The notes under the pieces: generated by a model | The model's database searches: none | Told to the model about the DNA's origin: nothing | What the model saw: only the letters and a program-made list of their open reading frames with translations | Origin: Salinisphaera sp. T31B1 | GTDB taxonomy: Bacteria > Pseudomonadota > Gammaproteobacteria > Nevskiales > Salinisphaeraceae | DNA length: 64,000 bases | Direction: 5' to 3' | Assembly (NCBI RefSeq): GCF_040361275.1 | Contig: NZ_APNH01000003.1 | Span: forward strand, 620,001 to 684,000 | Program-made: the position numbers and the translations under genes | Shown: positions 27,279 to 36,856 of the stretch, piece by piece | How the letters are laid out: each line of letters begins with the position of its first letter | How positions within the stretch are numbered: the stretch's first letter is position 1

Positions 27279-27944
27279 TCAGGCGGTCACCCACCGGGCT
27301 TCGGGCAGCTGCGGACCGGAGAGCACCATCTGCATACCCGGCGTAACCGGCCCGACGCCCTCGGGCGTTCCGGTATAGATCAGATCGCCCGGTAGCAGCC
27401 GCCAGTGAGCGCTGAGCTCGGCGATGATGTCGGCCACGCTCTTGAGCATCTGGCCGGTGTCACCGATCTGGCGTGTTTCGCCGTCGACGGTCAGCTCGAA
27501 GTGCATGGCGGTCAGATCCATGTCGTCGGCCAGTGGGACCAGCGGGCCCAGCGGAGCGCTATGATCGAAGGCCTTGGCTTTTTCCCAGGGCTCGCCGGTG
27601 TTCTTGAGTCCGGTCTGTACATCGCGCAGGGTTAGATCCAAGCCGAGGCCGATCCCGCTGATATGCTCGCGCGCCGCGCTGGCGGCAATCGATGTGCCGC
27701 CGTGCCCGATCTCGACCACCAGTTCGGCTTCGTGATGGATCTCGCCGGCATCGGCCGGCAGGGTGATCGCTTCGCCCGGCGCGACCAGCGCGCTAGCCGG
27801 TTTCATGAACACCACGCATTCCTGGCCGGGCAGGGAGTTGTTGAGTTCGGCGATATGCTTGGCGTAGTTGCGCCCGATACAGAAGATACGGGGCGTGCTG
27901 CGCGCGGCAAAGGCGTCGGCGGGACGGGGCGTACTCGCGGTCAT
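27279..27944 (-). CDS. Fumarylacetoacetate hydrolase family protein (YcgM-like)
   Basis: A 221-residue FAH-fold enzyme. Metal-binding acidic residues lie in IHHEAELVVEIG and GLDLTLRDVQ; the RNYAKHIAELNN start is typical of the YcgM/FAHD1 subgroup, whose members include acylpyruvate hydrolases and oxaloacetate decarboxylases. The exact substrate is unknown. It overlaps the upstream nth gene by 4 bp (ATGA), implying translational coupling. Confidence 0.88.
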   Translation of the reverse strand: MTASTPRPADAFAARSTPRIFCIGRNYAKHIAELNNSLPGQECVVFMKPASALVAPGEAITLPADAGEIHHEAELVVEIGHGGTSIAASAAREHISGIGLGLDLTLRDVQTGLKNTGEPWEKAKAFDHSAPLGPLVPLADDMDLTAMHFELTVDGETRQIGDTGQMLKSVADIIAELSAHWRLLPGDLIYTGTPEGVGPVTPGMQMVLSGPQLPEARWVTA

Positions 27945-28597
27945 CGGGTTTTTTCCTTGTTAGATGCAGTCGTCTTGTGTCGATATTCGCACAGATCGAC
28001 GATGCGGCAATCGCCACACAGCGGAGTCCGGGCGCGACAGACATACCGGCCGTGCAGAATCAGCCAGTGATGGGCGTTCTGCAGGAAGGGCTGGGGCACC
28101 AGACGCATGAGCCGGTCCTCGACGGCGCGCACGGTCTTGCCCGGTGCGATGCCCGTTCGATTGGATACCCGGTAGATATGCGTATCTACCGCCATCGCGG
28201 CCTGGCCGAACGCCGTGTTGAGCACGACGTTCGCGGTCTTGCGGCCCACGCCCGGCAGAGCGACGAGAGCCTCACGAGTGGCCGGAACCTCGCCGTCGTG
28301 TTCGTCGACCAGCGCCCGGCAGGTCTTGATGATGTTCGCCGCCTTGCTGTTGTACAGGCCGATCGTCTTCACATAGCGCTTCAAGCCGTCCTCGCCGAGC
28401 TCGAGGATCGCCTGCGGCGTGTTCGCGACCGGGAACAGCTTCGCGGTTGCCTTGTTCACGCCGACATCGGTGGCCTGGGCAGACAGGATCACCGCGACCA
28501 GCAGTTCGAACGCCGAGTCATACTGCAGCTCGGTCTTGGGGCTCGGGTTCGCGTCGCGCAGACGCTGGAATATCTCGGTTCGTTTGGCCTTGTTCAT
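27941..28597 (-). CDS. nth: Endonuclease III (DNA glycosylase/AP lyase)
   Basis: Base-excision repair enzyme that removes oxidised pyrimidines. It has 218 residues, the usual length. The helix-hairpin-helix LPGVGRKTANVV carries the catalytic Lys, VDTHIYRVSNR carries the catalytic Asp, and the C-terminal CRARTPLCGDCRIVDLC binds the 4Fe-4S cluster with C-X6-C-X2-C-X5-C spacing. It lies near rnfB on the same strand, as in many gammaproteobacteria, and is coupled to the downstream FAH-family gene. Confidence 0.95.
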   Translation of the reverse strand: MNKAKRTEIFQRLRDANPSPKTELQYDSAFELLVAVILSAQATDVGVNKATAKLFPVANTPQAILELGEDGLKRYVKTIGLYNSKAANIIKTCRALVDEHDGEVPATREALVALPGVGRKTANVVLNTAFGQAAMAVDTHIYRVSNRTGIAPGKTVRAVEDRLMRLVPQPFLQNAHHWLILHGRYVCRARTPLCGDCRIVDLCEYRHKTTASNKEKTR

Positions 28598-28711
28598 CTC
28601 GCTGACTTCGACGGCGCGGGTAGCGCGTTTGTTGTATCGATCGCCTGCACGCGACCGCGCACGTTTGGTGGATGCGCGAAGCTCGGCGTCTACAAAAACC
28701 AGTCCCGGCAG

Positions 28712-29371
28712 CTAGCCGTTATGGCTCTCGCGTTTTGCCTTGGCTCTCGCGATCGCATCGGCAATCGTGGATTTCTTTGCAGCCGAACCGGCGACGGCGT
28801 CCTCGCGCGCATCGACGGTCGCCTCGTGTCGACTGGCGCGCCGGCGGCGGGTGGTCGTGCGGTTGAGCCGTTTCTGGCGCGCCTCGAACAGCTCGCGCGC
28901 CCGTGCGGCGCGTTCGGCATCGATCTCGCGTACCGGCGGCCACAGCGGCTGGCCGGTTTCGGCGGTCGATTCCGGCATGTCGATACAGTCCACCGGGCAG
29001 GCCGGCACGCACAGCTCGCAGCCGGTGCAGTCGTATTCGATCACCGTATGCATCTGCTTGGCCGCGCCGATGATGGCGTCGGTCGGACAGACCTGGATAC
29101 AGCGCGTGCAGCCGATGCATTCGGCCTCGCGAATGAAGGCGACCTTGGCAACGCTGGCATCGCCGCATTCGGGGTCGATCGGTTTGACCGACTTGCCGGT
29201 GAGTGCGGCCAGGCGTTCGACCGTGGCGTCGCCGCCGGGCGGACAGCGATTGATATCCGTCTCGCCCGCGGCGATCGCCTCGGCATAGGGCCGGCAGCCG
29301 TCATAGCCGCAGCGCCGACACTGGGTCTGCGGCAGCAGCGCGTCGATGGCGTCGACAGACGGCTCGTTCAT
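28712..29371 (-). CDS. rnfB: RnfB/RsxB-like polyferredoxin without membrane anchor
   Basis: An electron-transfer iron-sulfur protein of 219 residues. An N-terminal 4Fe-4S domain ([13 protein letters not shown]...CPPGG, about 18-45) is followed by two ferredoxin 4Fe-4S motifs, [12 protein letters not shown] (about 85-96) and [12 protein letters not shown] (about 115-126). The C-terminal tail is basic and Ala/Arg-rich. The N-terminal transmembrane helix of canonical RnfB is missing and no rnfACDGE genes are adjacent, so it may act as a free ferredoxin or serve an Rnf complex encoded elsewhere. The metG gene ends upstream on the same strand with a 4-bp gap. Confidence 0.88.
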   Translation of the reverse strand: MNEPSVDAIDALLPQTQCRRCGYDGCRPYAEAIAAGETDINRCPPGGDATVERLAALTGKSVKPIDPECGDASVAKVAFIREAECIGCTRCIQVCPTDAIIGAAKQMHTVIEYDCTGCELCVPACPVDCIDMPESTAETGQPLWPPVREIDAERAARARELFEARQKRLNRTTTRRRRASRHEATVDAREDAVAGSAAKKSTIADAIARAKAKRESHNG

Positions 29372-29375
29372 CGGG

Positions 29376-31427
29376 CTATTTGATCTTGTCGCCCGGCTTC
29401 GCGCCCGCGTCGGGCGACAGGATATGCGGCGTATCGCCCGCGGCCAGCACCATGCCTTCGGAGACGCCGAAACGCATCTTGCGCGGGGCCAGGTTGGCGA
29501 CCATGACGGTCAGCCGGCCTTCCAGCTGCATCGGGTCGTAGGCGGCCTTGATACCGGCAAAGACCTGCTTCTTGCCCAGCGGGCCGAGGTCCAGGGTCAG
29601 CCGCAGGAGCTTGTCCGCGCCTTCGACATGATCGGCGGCCTCGATACGCGCCACGCGCAGATCGACCTTGGCGAAATCGCCGATCTCGATCGTTTCGCTG
29701 CTTTGATCGGCCGTGGGTTCTTTGCTGGCCTTCTTTTCGGTCGCTTTTTCGACCACCGCAGCCTCGGCCGGCGCAGCCTTGGCGGCCAGGTCTTCCTGGC
29801 TGGCCTCGATCATCTTGTCGATCGCCGGCTGCTCCACGCGGCGCAGCAACGGCTTGAACTTGTTGATCATCCCCGAAATCGGCGTATTCAGATCGGCCCA
29901 GGTCAACGGCTCGGTATCGAGAAAGGCCTCGGCACGAGCAGCCGTCTCCGGCAGCACTGGCTTGAGATAGATCGTGAGCTGGGCGAACAGGTTCAGCGCG
30001 GTGGTGCAGATCTGCTGCAGTTCCTCGTCGCGGCCGTCCTCCTTGGCCAGCTGCCAGGGCGCGCGCTCAGCGACATAGGCATTGGCTTCGTCGGCCAGTG
30101 CCATGATCTGGCGAATCGCCTGGGCGAAACGACGTTGCTCGTAATGGTCGGCGATCTCGTCGGCCGCGGCGGCGAAGCGCTCGAACAGCTCGGGCTTGTC
30201 CAGCGTAGCGGCGAGCTGACCGTCGAAGCGCTTGGTGATGAAGTTCGCACAGCGGCTGGCGATATTGACGTACTTGCCGACCAGGTCCGAATTGATCCGG
30301 GCCATGAAGTCGTCGAGGTTCAGATCGAGATCCTCGACCTTGCCCGAGAGCTTGGCGGTGAAGTAGTAGCGCAAAAACTCCGCCGGCAGGTGCTTGAGCC
30401 AGGTGCGCGCCTTGATGAAGGTGCCGCGCGACTTGGACATCTTCTCGCCGTTGACGGTGAGAAAGCCGTGCGCATGGATCGCCGTGGGCGTGCGATAGCC
30501 GGCGCCTTGCAACATCGCCGGCCAGAACAGCGCATGGAAATAGACGATGTCCTTGCCGATGAAGTGGTACAGCTCGGCGTCGGAATCGGCCTTCCAGAAG
30601 GCGTCGAAATCGAGGTCGTCGCGCTGTTTGCACAGGTTCGCGAAGCTCGCCATGTAGCCGATCGGCGCATCCAGCCACACGTAGAAGTACTTGTCCTCGG
30701 TGCCCGGGATCTTGAAGCCGAAGTAGGGCGCATCGCGGGAGATGTCCCAGTCCTTCAGACCGGCCTCGAACCATTCGTCGAGCTTGCGGGTCACGGCCTC
30801 CTGCAGGTGATCGCTGCGTGTCCAGTCGTGCAGGAACTGCTCGAAGTCGGCGAGCTGGAAGAAATAGTGTTCGGAGTCGCGCTCGACGGGTGTTGCGCCC
30901 GACAGCACCGATACCGGGTTTTTCAGCTCGGTGGGCTGATAGGTCGCCCCGCATACTTCGCAGGCGTCGCCATACTGATCCGCGCTGCCGCATTTCGGGC
31001 ATTCGCCGCGGATGAAGCGATCCGGCAGAAACATCTGCTTTTCTTCGTCGTAGGCCTGCGAGATGGTGCGGCGCGCGATATGGCCGGCCTTTTCCAGACG
31101 CGTATAGATCTCGCTCGCCGCCTCGCGGTTCTCGTCCGAGTGGGTCGAGTGATAGTTGTCGAAGCCGATCAGGAAATCGTCGAAGTCGGCCTTGTGCTCG
31201 GCGCCCACATCGGCGATCAGCTGCTCGGGGCTGATCCCCATGTCGCGCGCCTTGAGCATGATCGGCGTGCCGTGGGCATCGTCCGCGCAGACATAGATGC
31301 AGTTGTTGCCGCGCAGCTTCTGGAAGCGCACCCAGACATCGGTCTGAATATATTCCACCAGATGGCCGAGATGGATCGACCCGTTGGCATAGGGCAGGGC
31401 AGAGGTGACAAGAATATCGCGCGCCAT
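29376..31427 (-). CDS. metG: Methionyl-tRNA synthetase
   Basis: Charges tRNA-Met; 683 residues, class I synthetase of the long dimeric type. The HIGH-like motif occurs in [11 protein letters not shown] near the N-terminus, the zinc knuckle is [18 protein letters not shown], and the KMSKS loop is [10 protein letters not shown]. The C-terminal 110 residues form the EMAP-II-like tRNA-binding domain ([20 protein letters not shown]). ATG 31427 matches the conserved start [15 protein letters not shown]. It is divergent from mrp/apbC, the arrangement seen in E. coli and Pseudomonas. Confidence 0.97.
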   Translation of the reverse strand: MARDILVTSALPYANGSIHLGHLVEYIQTDVWVRFQKLRGNNCIYVCADDAHGTPIMLKARDMGISPEQLIADVGAEHKADFDDFLIGFDNYHSTHSDENREAASEIYTRLEKAGHIARRTISQAYDEEKQMFLPDRFIRGECPKCGSADQYGDACEVCGATYQPTELKNPVSVLSGATPVERDSEHYFFQLADFEQFLHDWTRSDHLQEAVTRKLDEWFEAGLKDWDISRDAPYFGFKIPGTEDKYFYVWLDAPIGYMASFANLCKQRDDLDFDAFWKADSDAELYHFIGKDIVYFHALFWPAMLQGAGYRTPTAIHAHGFLTVNGEKMSKSRGTFIKARTWLKHLPAEFLRYYFTAKLSGKVEDLDLNLDDFMARINSDLVGKYVNIASRCANFITKRFDGQLAATLDKPELFERFAAAADEIADHYEQRRFAQAIRQIMALADEANAYVAERAPWQLAKEDGRDEELQQICTTALNLFAQLTIYLKPVLPETAARAEAFLDTEPLTWADLNTPISGMINKFKPLLRRVEQPAIDKMIEASQEDLAAKAAPAEAAVVEKATEKKASKEPTADQSSETIEIGDFAKVDLRVARIEAADHVEGADKLLRLTLDLGPLGKKQVFAGIKAAYDPMQLEGRLTVMVANLAPRKMRFGVSEGMVLAAGDTPHILSPDAGAKPGDKIK

Positions 31428-31548
31428 GGCTCGTTCGTATCCGACTTTTTCGAGCCGGCCAGTATGCCATAGGCGCCCCGGTGGTCGGCCTGTCCTTGCT
31501 ATCATCGGCGCAGTTTCAATTCATGCAGACAATCATAGGGTGCACGCC

Positions 31549-32640
31549 ATGAGCGATTCCCTGAAGAAGACGGTCGAGACCGAACTCAGCCGTTTTCACG
31601 AGCCCTACCTGGATACCGACCTGATGGGCGCGCGCGCCGTGCGTTCGCTGGAGGCCGATAACGGCCACGTAAAGCTCGCGCTGGACCTGGGTTTTCCCTG
31701 TGGAAGCTACGGCCAGCAGCTGGCCGAACGTATCCGCTCGATGCTGGAGGCCGTCTCGGGAATCGAGCGCGCCGATGTGACGGTCGGGTTTTCAGTAGCC
31801 GCACGCGCCGTGCAGCCCTCGCTCAAGCGTGTCGAGGGCGTACGCAATATCATCGCGGTGGCCTCGGCCAAGGGCGGTGTCGGCAAGTCCACGGTCGCCG
31901 CCAACCTCGCGCTGGCACTCAAGGCGGACGGGGCAGCGGTCGGCCTGCTCGATGCCGATATCTATGGCCCCAGCCAGCCGCGCCTGATGGGCATTGAGGG
32001 GCGCGCCCAGGCGAAGGACGGAAAGACCCTGCTGCCGATGGTCGCGCACGGTCTGCAGACCATGTCGATCGGGTATCTGATCGACAAGGAATCGCCGGCG
32101 ATCCTGCGCGGGCCCATGGTGACTTCGGCGCTGCAGCAGATGCTGTTCCAGACCGCCTGGAACGATCTCGACTATCTGATCATCGATCTGCCGCCGGGCA
32201 CTGGCGATATCCAGCTCACCCTGGCGCAGAAGATTCCGGTTTCCGGTGCGGTGGTGGTTACCACGCCGCAGGACCTGGCACTGATCGATGCCCGAAAGGG
32301 CGTGGAGATGTTCAAGAAGGTGAATGTGCCGGTGTTGGGCATCGTCGAGAACATGAGTACGCATATCTGCTCGCAGTGCGGTCACCAGGAGGCGATCTTC
32401 GGCTCGCACGGTGGCCAGCGCCTGGCCGACGAATACGGCGTCGACCTGCTGGGCGAACTGCCGCTGGATATCTCGATCCGCGAGTATGCCGATGCCGGTA
32501 CGCCGACTGTGGTGGCCGCGCCGGACAGCCAGATCGCTGCGGCGTATATGGACGTCTCTCGCAACACGGCCGCCCGTCTGGCGCGCCAGAAGAAGGACTA
32601 CGCCAGCAAGTTCCCGAATATCAAGGTCGAGAACACCTAG
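31549..32640 (+). CDS. apbC: Iron-sulfur cluster carrier ATPase Mrp/ApbC
   Basis: A P-loop scaffold protein that binds and transfers Fe-S clusters. Of 363 residues, the first about 90 form the MIP18/DUF59-like domain, followed by the deviant Walker A SAKGGVGKSTVAANLA, LLDADIYGPSQP, and the cluster-binding CSQCG motif in HICSQCGHQ. The start at ATG 31549 has an AGGG upstream at suitable spacing. It is divergent from metG, 121 bp apart, and convergent with a LysR gene. Confidence 0.94.
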   Translation: MSDSLKKTVETELSRFHEPYLDTDLMGARAVRSLEADNGHVKLALDLGFPCGSYGQQLAERIRSMLEAVSGIERADVTVGFSVAARAVQPSLKRVEGVRNIIAVASAKGGVGKSTVAANLALALKADGAAVGLLDADIYGPSQPRLMGIEGRAQAKDGKTLLPMVAHGLQTMSIGYLIDKESPAILRGPMVTSALQQMLFQTAWNDLDYLIIDLPPGTGDIQLTLAQKIPVSGAVVVTTPQDLALIDARKGVEMFKKVNVPVLGIVENMSTHICSQCGHQEAIFGSHGGQRLADEYGVDLLGELPLDISIREYADAGTPTVVAAPDSQIAAAYMDVSRNTAARLARQKKDYASKFPNIKVENT

Positions 32641-32649
32641 CTGCGATAT

Positions 32650-33552
32650 TCAGGCGCGCAGGGCGCGAAAGGCGGCGACTACATGCCCCGCGAGCGCCTT
32701 GCCGGCCTCGGAACACTGTGCGCCGAACACGAGTGCGGTATAGGTATCGGCCAGCGGCGGCAGTTTGGGATCGTCGATGATTTCCAGGTCGGCCCCGTTG
32801 GCCAGCGGTCGCGGAAAGGGCGCGATCGCCAGGTCGGCCAGCACCGCCGCGCGCTGGCCGGCGCTGTGATCACTGCTGTAGGCCACGCGATAGCGCCGGC
32901 CCACGCGATCGAGCGCGTCCACCGCACTGGCGCGCCATGCACAGCCGGGCTCGGCAAGCGCCACCGGCAGCGGATCGCGCAGGCGCGCGCTACCGCCGCG
33001 ACGTGCGGCCCATACCAGCGGTTCCGTATGCACGATTTCGCCGCGTTTCGGATCGACATCGCGATTGCCGATCGTGACGAGCGCGAAATCGATCTCGTCG
33101 GCATCCAGGCGCGCGAGCATCAGGTTGCTCGTGCCGGTCATCACATCGACCTGCACGGCGGGATTCGAGCGGGCGAACGCGCCGAGCACCTGGGGTAGCA
33201 CGCGCGTACCCACATCGTCCGGCGTGCCGATACGTACGGTGCCGTCGAGTGCCGGCGCCAGGAAACAGGCCACGGCCTCGGCATTGAGTTGCAGCAGTTG
33301 ACGCGCATAGCGCAGCAGCAGTTCGCCGTGCTCGGTCAGCTGTACCCGGCGCGCTTCACGCACGAAAAGGCGCTTGTCGAGCGTGGTCTCCAGCCCCTTG
33401 ATCTGCATGCTCAGCGCCGACGGCGTACGAAACACCGCCTTCGCGGCACGGGTGAAACTGCCGTGCTCGGCAATGGCAACAAAACTGCGCAGTACTTCGG
33501 TATCGAGCAGTCGCTCGGTAGCGCCGCTGGTCTGGCGGGGCAGTCCCGTCAT
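32650..33552 (-). CDS. LysR-family regulator of the LrhA/HexA/PecT type
   Basis: A 300-residue LysR regulator with HTH at about 16-75 (GSFTRAAKAVFRTPSALSMQI). The start LDTEVLRSFVAIAEHGSFTRAA is characteristic of the LrhA/HexA/PecT branch, which controls motility, virulence or stress genes in other bacteria. It is divergent from a DUF1127 gene, and a 15-bp LysR-type inverted repeat lies just upstream of its start, so autoregulation and control of the DUF1127 gene are likely. The effector is unknown. Confidence 0.92.
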   Translation of the reverse strand: MTGLPRQTSGATERLLDTEVLRSFVAIAEHGSFTRAAKAVFRTPSALSMQIKGLETTLDKRLFVREARRVQLTEHGELLLRYARQLLQLNAEAVACFLAPALDGTVRIGTPDDVGTRVLPQVLGAFARSNPAVQVDVMTGTSNLMLARLDADEIDFALVTIGNRDVDPKRGEIVHTEPLVWAARRGGSARLRDPLPVALAEPGCAWRASAVDALDRVGRRYRVAYSSDHSAGQRAAVLADLAIAPFPRPLANGADLEIIDDPKLPPLADTYTALVFGAQCSEAGKALAGHVVAAFRALRA

Positions 33553-33562
33553 CGTTTTAGCA

Positions 33563-33577
33563 TTCAGAAAAACTGAA
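33563..33577. promoter_or_regulatory. LysR-type operator (TTCAG-N5-CTGAA) between lysR and DUF1127
   Basis: A perfect 5-bp inverted repeat with an AAAAA spacer, containing the T-N11-A core expected of LysR boxes. It starts 11 bp upstream of the lysR start codon in the divergent intergenic region. Confidence 0.6.
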
Positions 33578-33678
33578 AGCAGAGTATAGATCTTTTCGCT
33601 GGTTTGAACAGTCGCCCGCTTCCATGCTGATGCCTGGCCCGTGAATACGGGCAGTCGATCAATCCACGGAGGTGCGAT

Positions 33679-33972
33679 ATGCGTCAGGAATCTACGTCAG
33701 CCCGCCAAGAACCGGTGCGCTCACACGAACCCATGTGTGCGCAGATCCAGCGGCTGTATACGCCGGCCATGCCGCCGCTCTGGCTTTTCGCGCTGATCGA
33801 ACGCGCGCTGCAGCGCCGGCGCAACCGGCGTGCGATCAAGGCGTTGCTCGAACGCGACGACTATATCCTGTGCGACCTGGGTTACAGCCGCACACAGCTT
33901 AGCCGTGGTCTCAACGAACCACCGGTACACGACGGTCGAGCGGGCGTGCACAGGGTGTGCAGCCGCGCTTAA
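33679..33972 (+). CDS. DUF1127 small basic protein
   Basis: A 97-residue protein whose central part (about 38-78) is a DUF1127 domain: Arg-rich RALQRRRNRRAIKALLERDDYIL followed by LGYSRTQLSRGL. DUF1127 proteins are short, often stress-induced and some bind RNA or affect phosphate and motility control; the role here is unknown. A strong GGAGGTG ribosome-binding site at 33667-33673 supports ATG 33679. It is divergent from an LrhA-type LysR gene that probably controls it. Confidence 0.85.
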   Translation: MRQESTSARQEPVRSHEPMCAQIQRLYTPAMPPLWLFALIERALQRRRNRRAIKALLERDDYILCDLGYSRTQLSRGLNEPPVHDGRAGVHRVCSRA

Positions 33973-34000
33973 GCGCCACGGCAACCCATCGCAACCAAGT

Positions 34001-34026
34001 GGCGGCCCGTGCGTTACCGGGCCGCC
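34001..34026. terminator. GC hairpin between convergent DUF1127 and oxidoreductase genes
   Basis: A perfect 9-bp stem (GGCGGCCCG / CGGGCCGCC) with an 8-base loop. No T-run follows on either strand, so it may be a weak or rho-assisted terminator. Confidence 0.4.
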
Positions 34027-34036
34027 CCATGCGCAA

Positions 34037-35044
34037 TCAGGCGTTGCGGGCTTCGTCGCCGATATCGATGACGATCTTGCCGATCGCGGCTCCGGCTTCC
34101 AGATGCGAGTGCGCGGCGGCGATATCGTCGAGGTTGAATCGGCGTTCGTCGAGCAGTGGCTTGAGCTGCCCGGCGGCCGCCAGCCCGGCTGCTTTGGCCA
34201 GTATTTCGCCGTGATGCTGAGGATGGGTGCCGTTCAGCATGCTCGTGAGCATGAAGATCACGTGCAGCGTCAGGCTCTTGCCGTGCATGGGCGTAAGATC
34301 GGCCTCGTACTGCGATACGATCGTCGCGACCTGGCCGTTGACGCGCGCTCCGGCGAACGACGTGGCGATATCCGAGCCGCCGGTCGCATCGAAGACCACG
34401 TCGAAGCCGCGCCCGCCGGTCAGGCGCTCGACATAATCGGCCACCGCTTCTTCGCGATAGTTGATGGTTTCGTCCGCGCCCATGCGTCGGGCGATATCGG
34501 CCTTGGCGGCCGACGATACGGTCGCGGCCACGCGGGCGCCCTGGCTCTTGGCAAGTTGGATGGCGATATGACCGACGCCGCCGGCCCCGCCGTGGATCAG
34601 CACGTGATCGCCGGGCGCGACACGACAACGATCGATCATCGCTTCCCAGGCGGTGATGGTGACAAGAGGCAGCGCGGCCGTCTCCCGCCAGTCCAGGGTA
34701 TCCGGCTTGGTGGCCATGAGTTCGGCGTCCACCGCGATATATTCACCGTATGCGCCGCCGCGACCGCGCAGCCCCCCGGCACAGCCGTACACGGCGTCTC
34801 CTTCGGTAAAACGCGTCACACCGTCGCCGACGGCTTCCACGATGCCTGCTACATCGCAGCCAAGCACGCCCGGCAGCGCCGGGGCGATCGGCGGCCCGGC
34901 GGTACGCAGCTTGGTATCCACCGGATTGACGCTCGAGGCGACCTGACGGACTAGCAGCTGGCCAGGCCCCGGGGTGGGCGTATCGATTTCGGCGGCTTCG
35001 AAAACATCCGGGGTGCCGAACTCGCGAATCAACTGGACGTGCAT
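34037..35044 (-). CDS. Zinc-independent NADPH:quinone oxidoreductase (MDR family)
   Basis: A medium-chain dehydrogenase/reductase of 335 residues. The N-terminal GroES-like half (SSVNPVDTKLR, GCDVAGIVEAVGDGV) is followed by the Rossmann half with LIHGGAGGVGHIAIQLAK, the quinone-reductase version of the NADPH-binding motif. Zinc-ligand Cys and His residues are absent. The reaction is likely one- or two-electron reduction of quinones or enones. ATG 35044 was chosen; the frame extends to 35311 without family similarity. It is divergent from dcd. Confidence 0.9.
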   Translation of the reverse strand: MHVQLIREFGTPDVFEAAEIDTPTPGPGQLLVRQVASSVNPVDTKLRTAGPPIAPALPGVLGCDVAGIVEAVGDGVTRFTEGDAVYGCAGGLRGRGGAYGEYIAVDAELMATKPDTLDWRETAALPLVTITAWEAMIDRCRVAPGDHVLIHGGAGGVGHIAIQLAKSQGARVAATVSSAAKADIARRMGADETINYREEAVADYVERLTGGRGFDVVFDATGGSDIATSFAGARVNGQVATIVSQYEADLTPMHGKSLTLHVIFMLTSMLNGTHPQHHGEILAKAAGLAAAGQLKPLLDERRFNLDDIAAAHSHLEAGAAIGKIVIDIGDEARNA

Positions 35045-35204
35045 GAGCAACTCTCGATTGAACGATGGTCGATAAGATACGTGCTCGGGCAAGCGCGCGT
35101 CACCATCGGCGGCCGCTTCGATGGCCCGTTGGCGATGGCGCTGGGCCGATGCACGCGGAGCCAGTAAACTGCGCGGCTGGACCCGCGCTGAGCAGTTTCC
35201 GACG

Positions 35205-35771
35205 ATGAGCATAAAATCCGACCGATGGATCCGCCGCATGGCCGACGAGCACGGCATGATCGAGCCGTTCGAGCCACGCCAAGTCAAGAAGAACGAAGGC
35301 GGCCGCATCATCTCTTACGGCGTGTCCAGCTACGGCTACGACGTGCGCTGTTCGCCGCAGTTCAAGATATTCACCAATATCAACACCGCGATGGTCGACC
35401 CCAAGGCCTTCGATTCGAAGAGCTTCGTCGATTTCGAGGGCGATGTCTGCATCATCCCGCCGAACTCCTTCGCGCTGGCCTCCACGGTCGAGTATTTCCG
35501 CATTCCCCGCAGCGTACTCACCGTGTGTCTGGGCAAATCGACGTACGCACGCTGCGGCATCATCGTCAACGTCACTCCGCTCGAGCCGGAGTGGGAGGGG
35601 CATGTGACGCTGGAGTTTTCCAACACCACGCCTTTGCCGGCCAAGATCTACGCCCACGAAGGCGTGGCGCAGATGCTGTTTCTCGAATCCGATGAGGTCT
35701 GCGAAACCTCGTACGCGGACCGTGGCGGCAAGTATCAGGGTCAGCGCGGCGTCACCTTGCCGCGCACCTGA
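35205..35771 (+). CDS. dcd: dCTP deaminase
   Basis: Deaminates dCTP to dUTP for thymidylate synthesis. The 188-residue length equals the family norm. Conserved blocks are [38 protein letters not shown] and the catalytic Glu in [17 protein letters not shown]. The divergent quinone oxidoreductase lies upstream. The downstream XRE-cupin gene begins 18 bp after the stop and could be co-transcribed. Confidence 0.96.
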   Translation: MSIKSDRWIRRMADEHGMIEPFEPRQVKKNEGGRIISYGVSSYGYDVRCSPQFKIFTNINTAMVDPKAFDSKSFVDFEGDVCIIPPNSFALASTVEYFRIPRSVLTVCLGKSTYARCGIIVNVTPLEPEWEGHVTLEFSNTTPLPAKIYAHEGVAQMLFLESDEVCETSYADRGGKYQGQRGVTLPRT

Positions 35772-35789
35772 GCCAAAGGCTCGCCCATC

Positions 35790-36383
35790 ATGAGATCGCA
35801 AGCCGCCCGTCAAGCCGTTTCCGAACAAGTCAGGGTTCTGGCCGAAGAGCTCAAGAGCCATCGCAAGGCGCAGAATCTTTCTCTGGAGAAACTCAGCGCG
35901 CGATCCGGCGTGAGCCGTTCGATGATCTCCAAGATCGAACGCGGCGAGACTGCGCCTTCGACAGGAACGCTGTCGCAGCTGGCCGAGGCGCTGGGTACGA
36001 CGTTTTCGCAGTTGATGGCCCAACCGGTGGAACGCGAATTCGTGGTGATTCCGGCCGCTCGTCAGCCGGTGCTGCGGGACGAGGTGTCCGGCTATATGCG
36101 GCGCTGTATTTCACCGGTATTGCCGGGCCGCGGTATTGACTGGGTGCTCAATACCTTGCCGCCGTCGGGCACGACCGGGGAATTCGTCGCGCATCGACGC
36201 GGCGTGGAAGAATATATCTATGTCCTGAGCGGACAACTCAAAGCGAGTGTGGGCGATCGCAGTACCGTGCTCGATACGCACGACGCACTGTATTTCGAGG
36301 CCGATGAGACCCATGTATTCACCAACGTCGGCGATGGCCCCTGCGAGTATTTCCTGATCATCAACAGTGATCGCGCCCGCTGA
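35790..36383 (+). CDS. XRE-family regulator with cupin domain
   Basis: A 197-residue transcription factor. An XRE HTH at about 18-75 (SARSGVSRSMISKIERGETAPSTGTLSQLAEALG) is joined to a C-terminal cupin_2 sensor domain at about 115-190 (GVEEYIYVLSGQLKASVGD, ADETHVFTNVGDGPCEYF). Such proteins (SutR, PuuR and relatives) regulate adjacent catabolic or transport genes in response to a small molecule. It heads an accessory cluster of ridA, MOSC, reductase and transporter, and two palindromes downstream of it are candidate operators. Confidence 0.92.
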   Translation: MRSQAARQAVSEQVRVLAEELKSHRKAQNLSLEKLSARSGVSRSMISKIERGETAPSTGTLSQLAEALGTTFSQLMAQPVEREFVVIPAARQPVLRDEVSGYMRRCISPVLPGRGIDWVLNTLPPSGTTGEFVAHRRGVEEYIYVLSGQLKASVGDRSTVLDTHDALYFEADETHVFTNVGDGPCEYFLIINSDRAR

Positions 36384-36408
36384 GTACGATCACGCGCATC
36401 TCGCCTGG

Positions 36409-36422
36409 TGGAAAAATTTCCA
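36409..36422. promoter_or_regulatory. Palindrome upstream of ridA
   Basis: TGGAAA-AA-TTTCCA, an inverted repeat with perfect 6-bp arms, 38 bp before the ridA start and next to an AT-rich TATATT element (36424-36429). It is a candidate operator for the XRE-cupin regulator encoded immediately upstream. Confidence 0.45.
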
Positions 36423-36460
36423 TTATATTGTCCTCCTCTCTTGTCTGATTGGAAGGATGC

Positions 36461-36838
36461 ATGAGCGATTTGACCACCGTGTTGAGTCCGGACGCCCCCG
36501 CGCCCGCGGGCCCCTATTCGCAGGCGATCGCCGGCCAGGGGCTCCTATTCGTATCGGGCCAACTGCCCATGGATATGGATGGTCGGATGCCAGAAGGCAT
36601 CGAAGCGCAAACCCGGCAATCCCTGGCAAATGTGCGTGCCGTGCTGGCGGCGGGCGGTTCGTCCTTGGCACGGATCGCCAAGACGACCGTCTATCTGGCC
36701 GACATGAACGACTTCGCGGCCATGAATACGATCTATGCGGATGTCTTCGGACAAGCGCTGCCGGCGCGGAGCGCGTTCGAAGTGGCACGCTTGCCGCGTG
36801 ACGCACGCGTCGAGATCGAATGTATCGCGTTTACCTGA
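36461..36838 (+). CDS. RidA-family enamine/imine deaminase
   Basis: A 125-residue YjgF/RidA protein. Members hydrolyse reactive enamines and imines released by PLP or flavin enzymes. The family signature is recognisable (PAPAGPYSQAI, FVSGQLPMD, and the C-terminal VEIECIAF); the catalytic Arg is expected at ARSAFEVARLP. A GGAAGG site at 36451-36456 supports ATG 36461. It is followed by a MOSC gene after 18 bp, suggesting an operon in which RidA cleans up an imine intermediate. Confidence 0.9.
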   Translation: MSDLTTVLSPDAPAPAGPYSQAIAGQGLLFVSGQLPMDMDGRMPEGIEAQTRQSLANVRAVLAAGGSSLARIAKTTVYLADMNDFAAMNTIYADVFGQALPARSAFEVARLPRDARVEIECIAFT

Positions 36839-36856
36839 ACCGACCGGAGTAGCCTC

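Noticed and set aside
29346-31472. A 708-codon plus-strand open frame opposite metG
   Set aside because: It is the antisense shadow of metG, a clear synthetase with all motifs; the antisense product is Arg/Gly/Asp-rich without domains. High GC content produces such frames.
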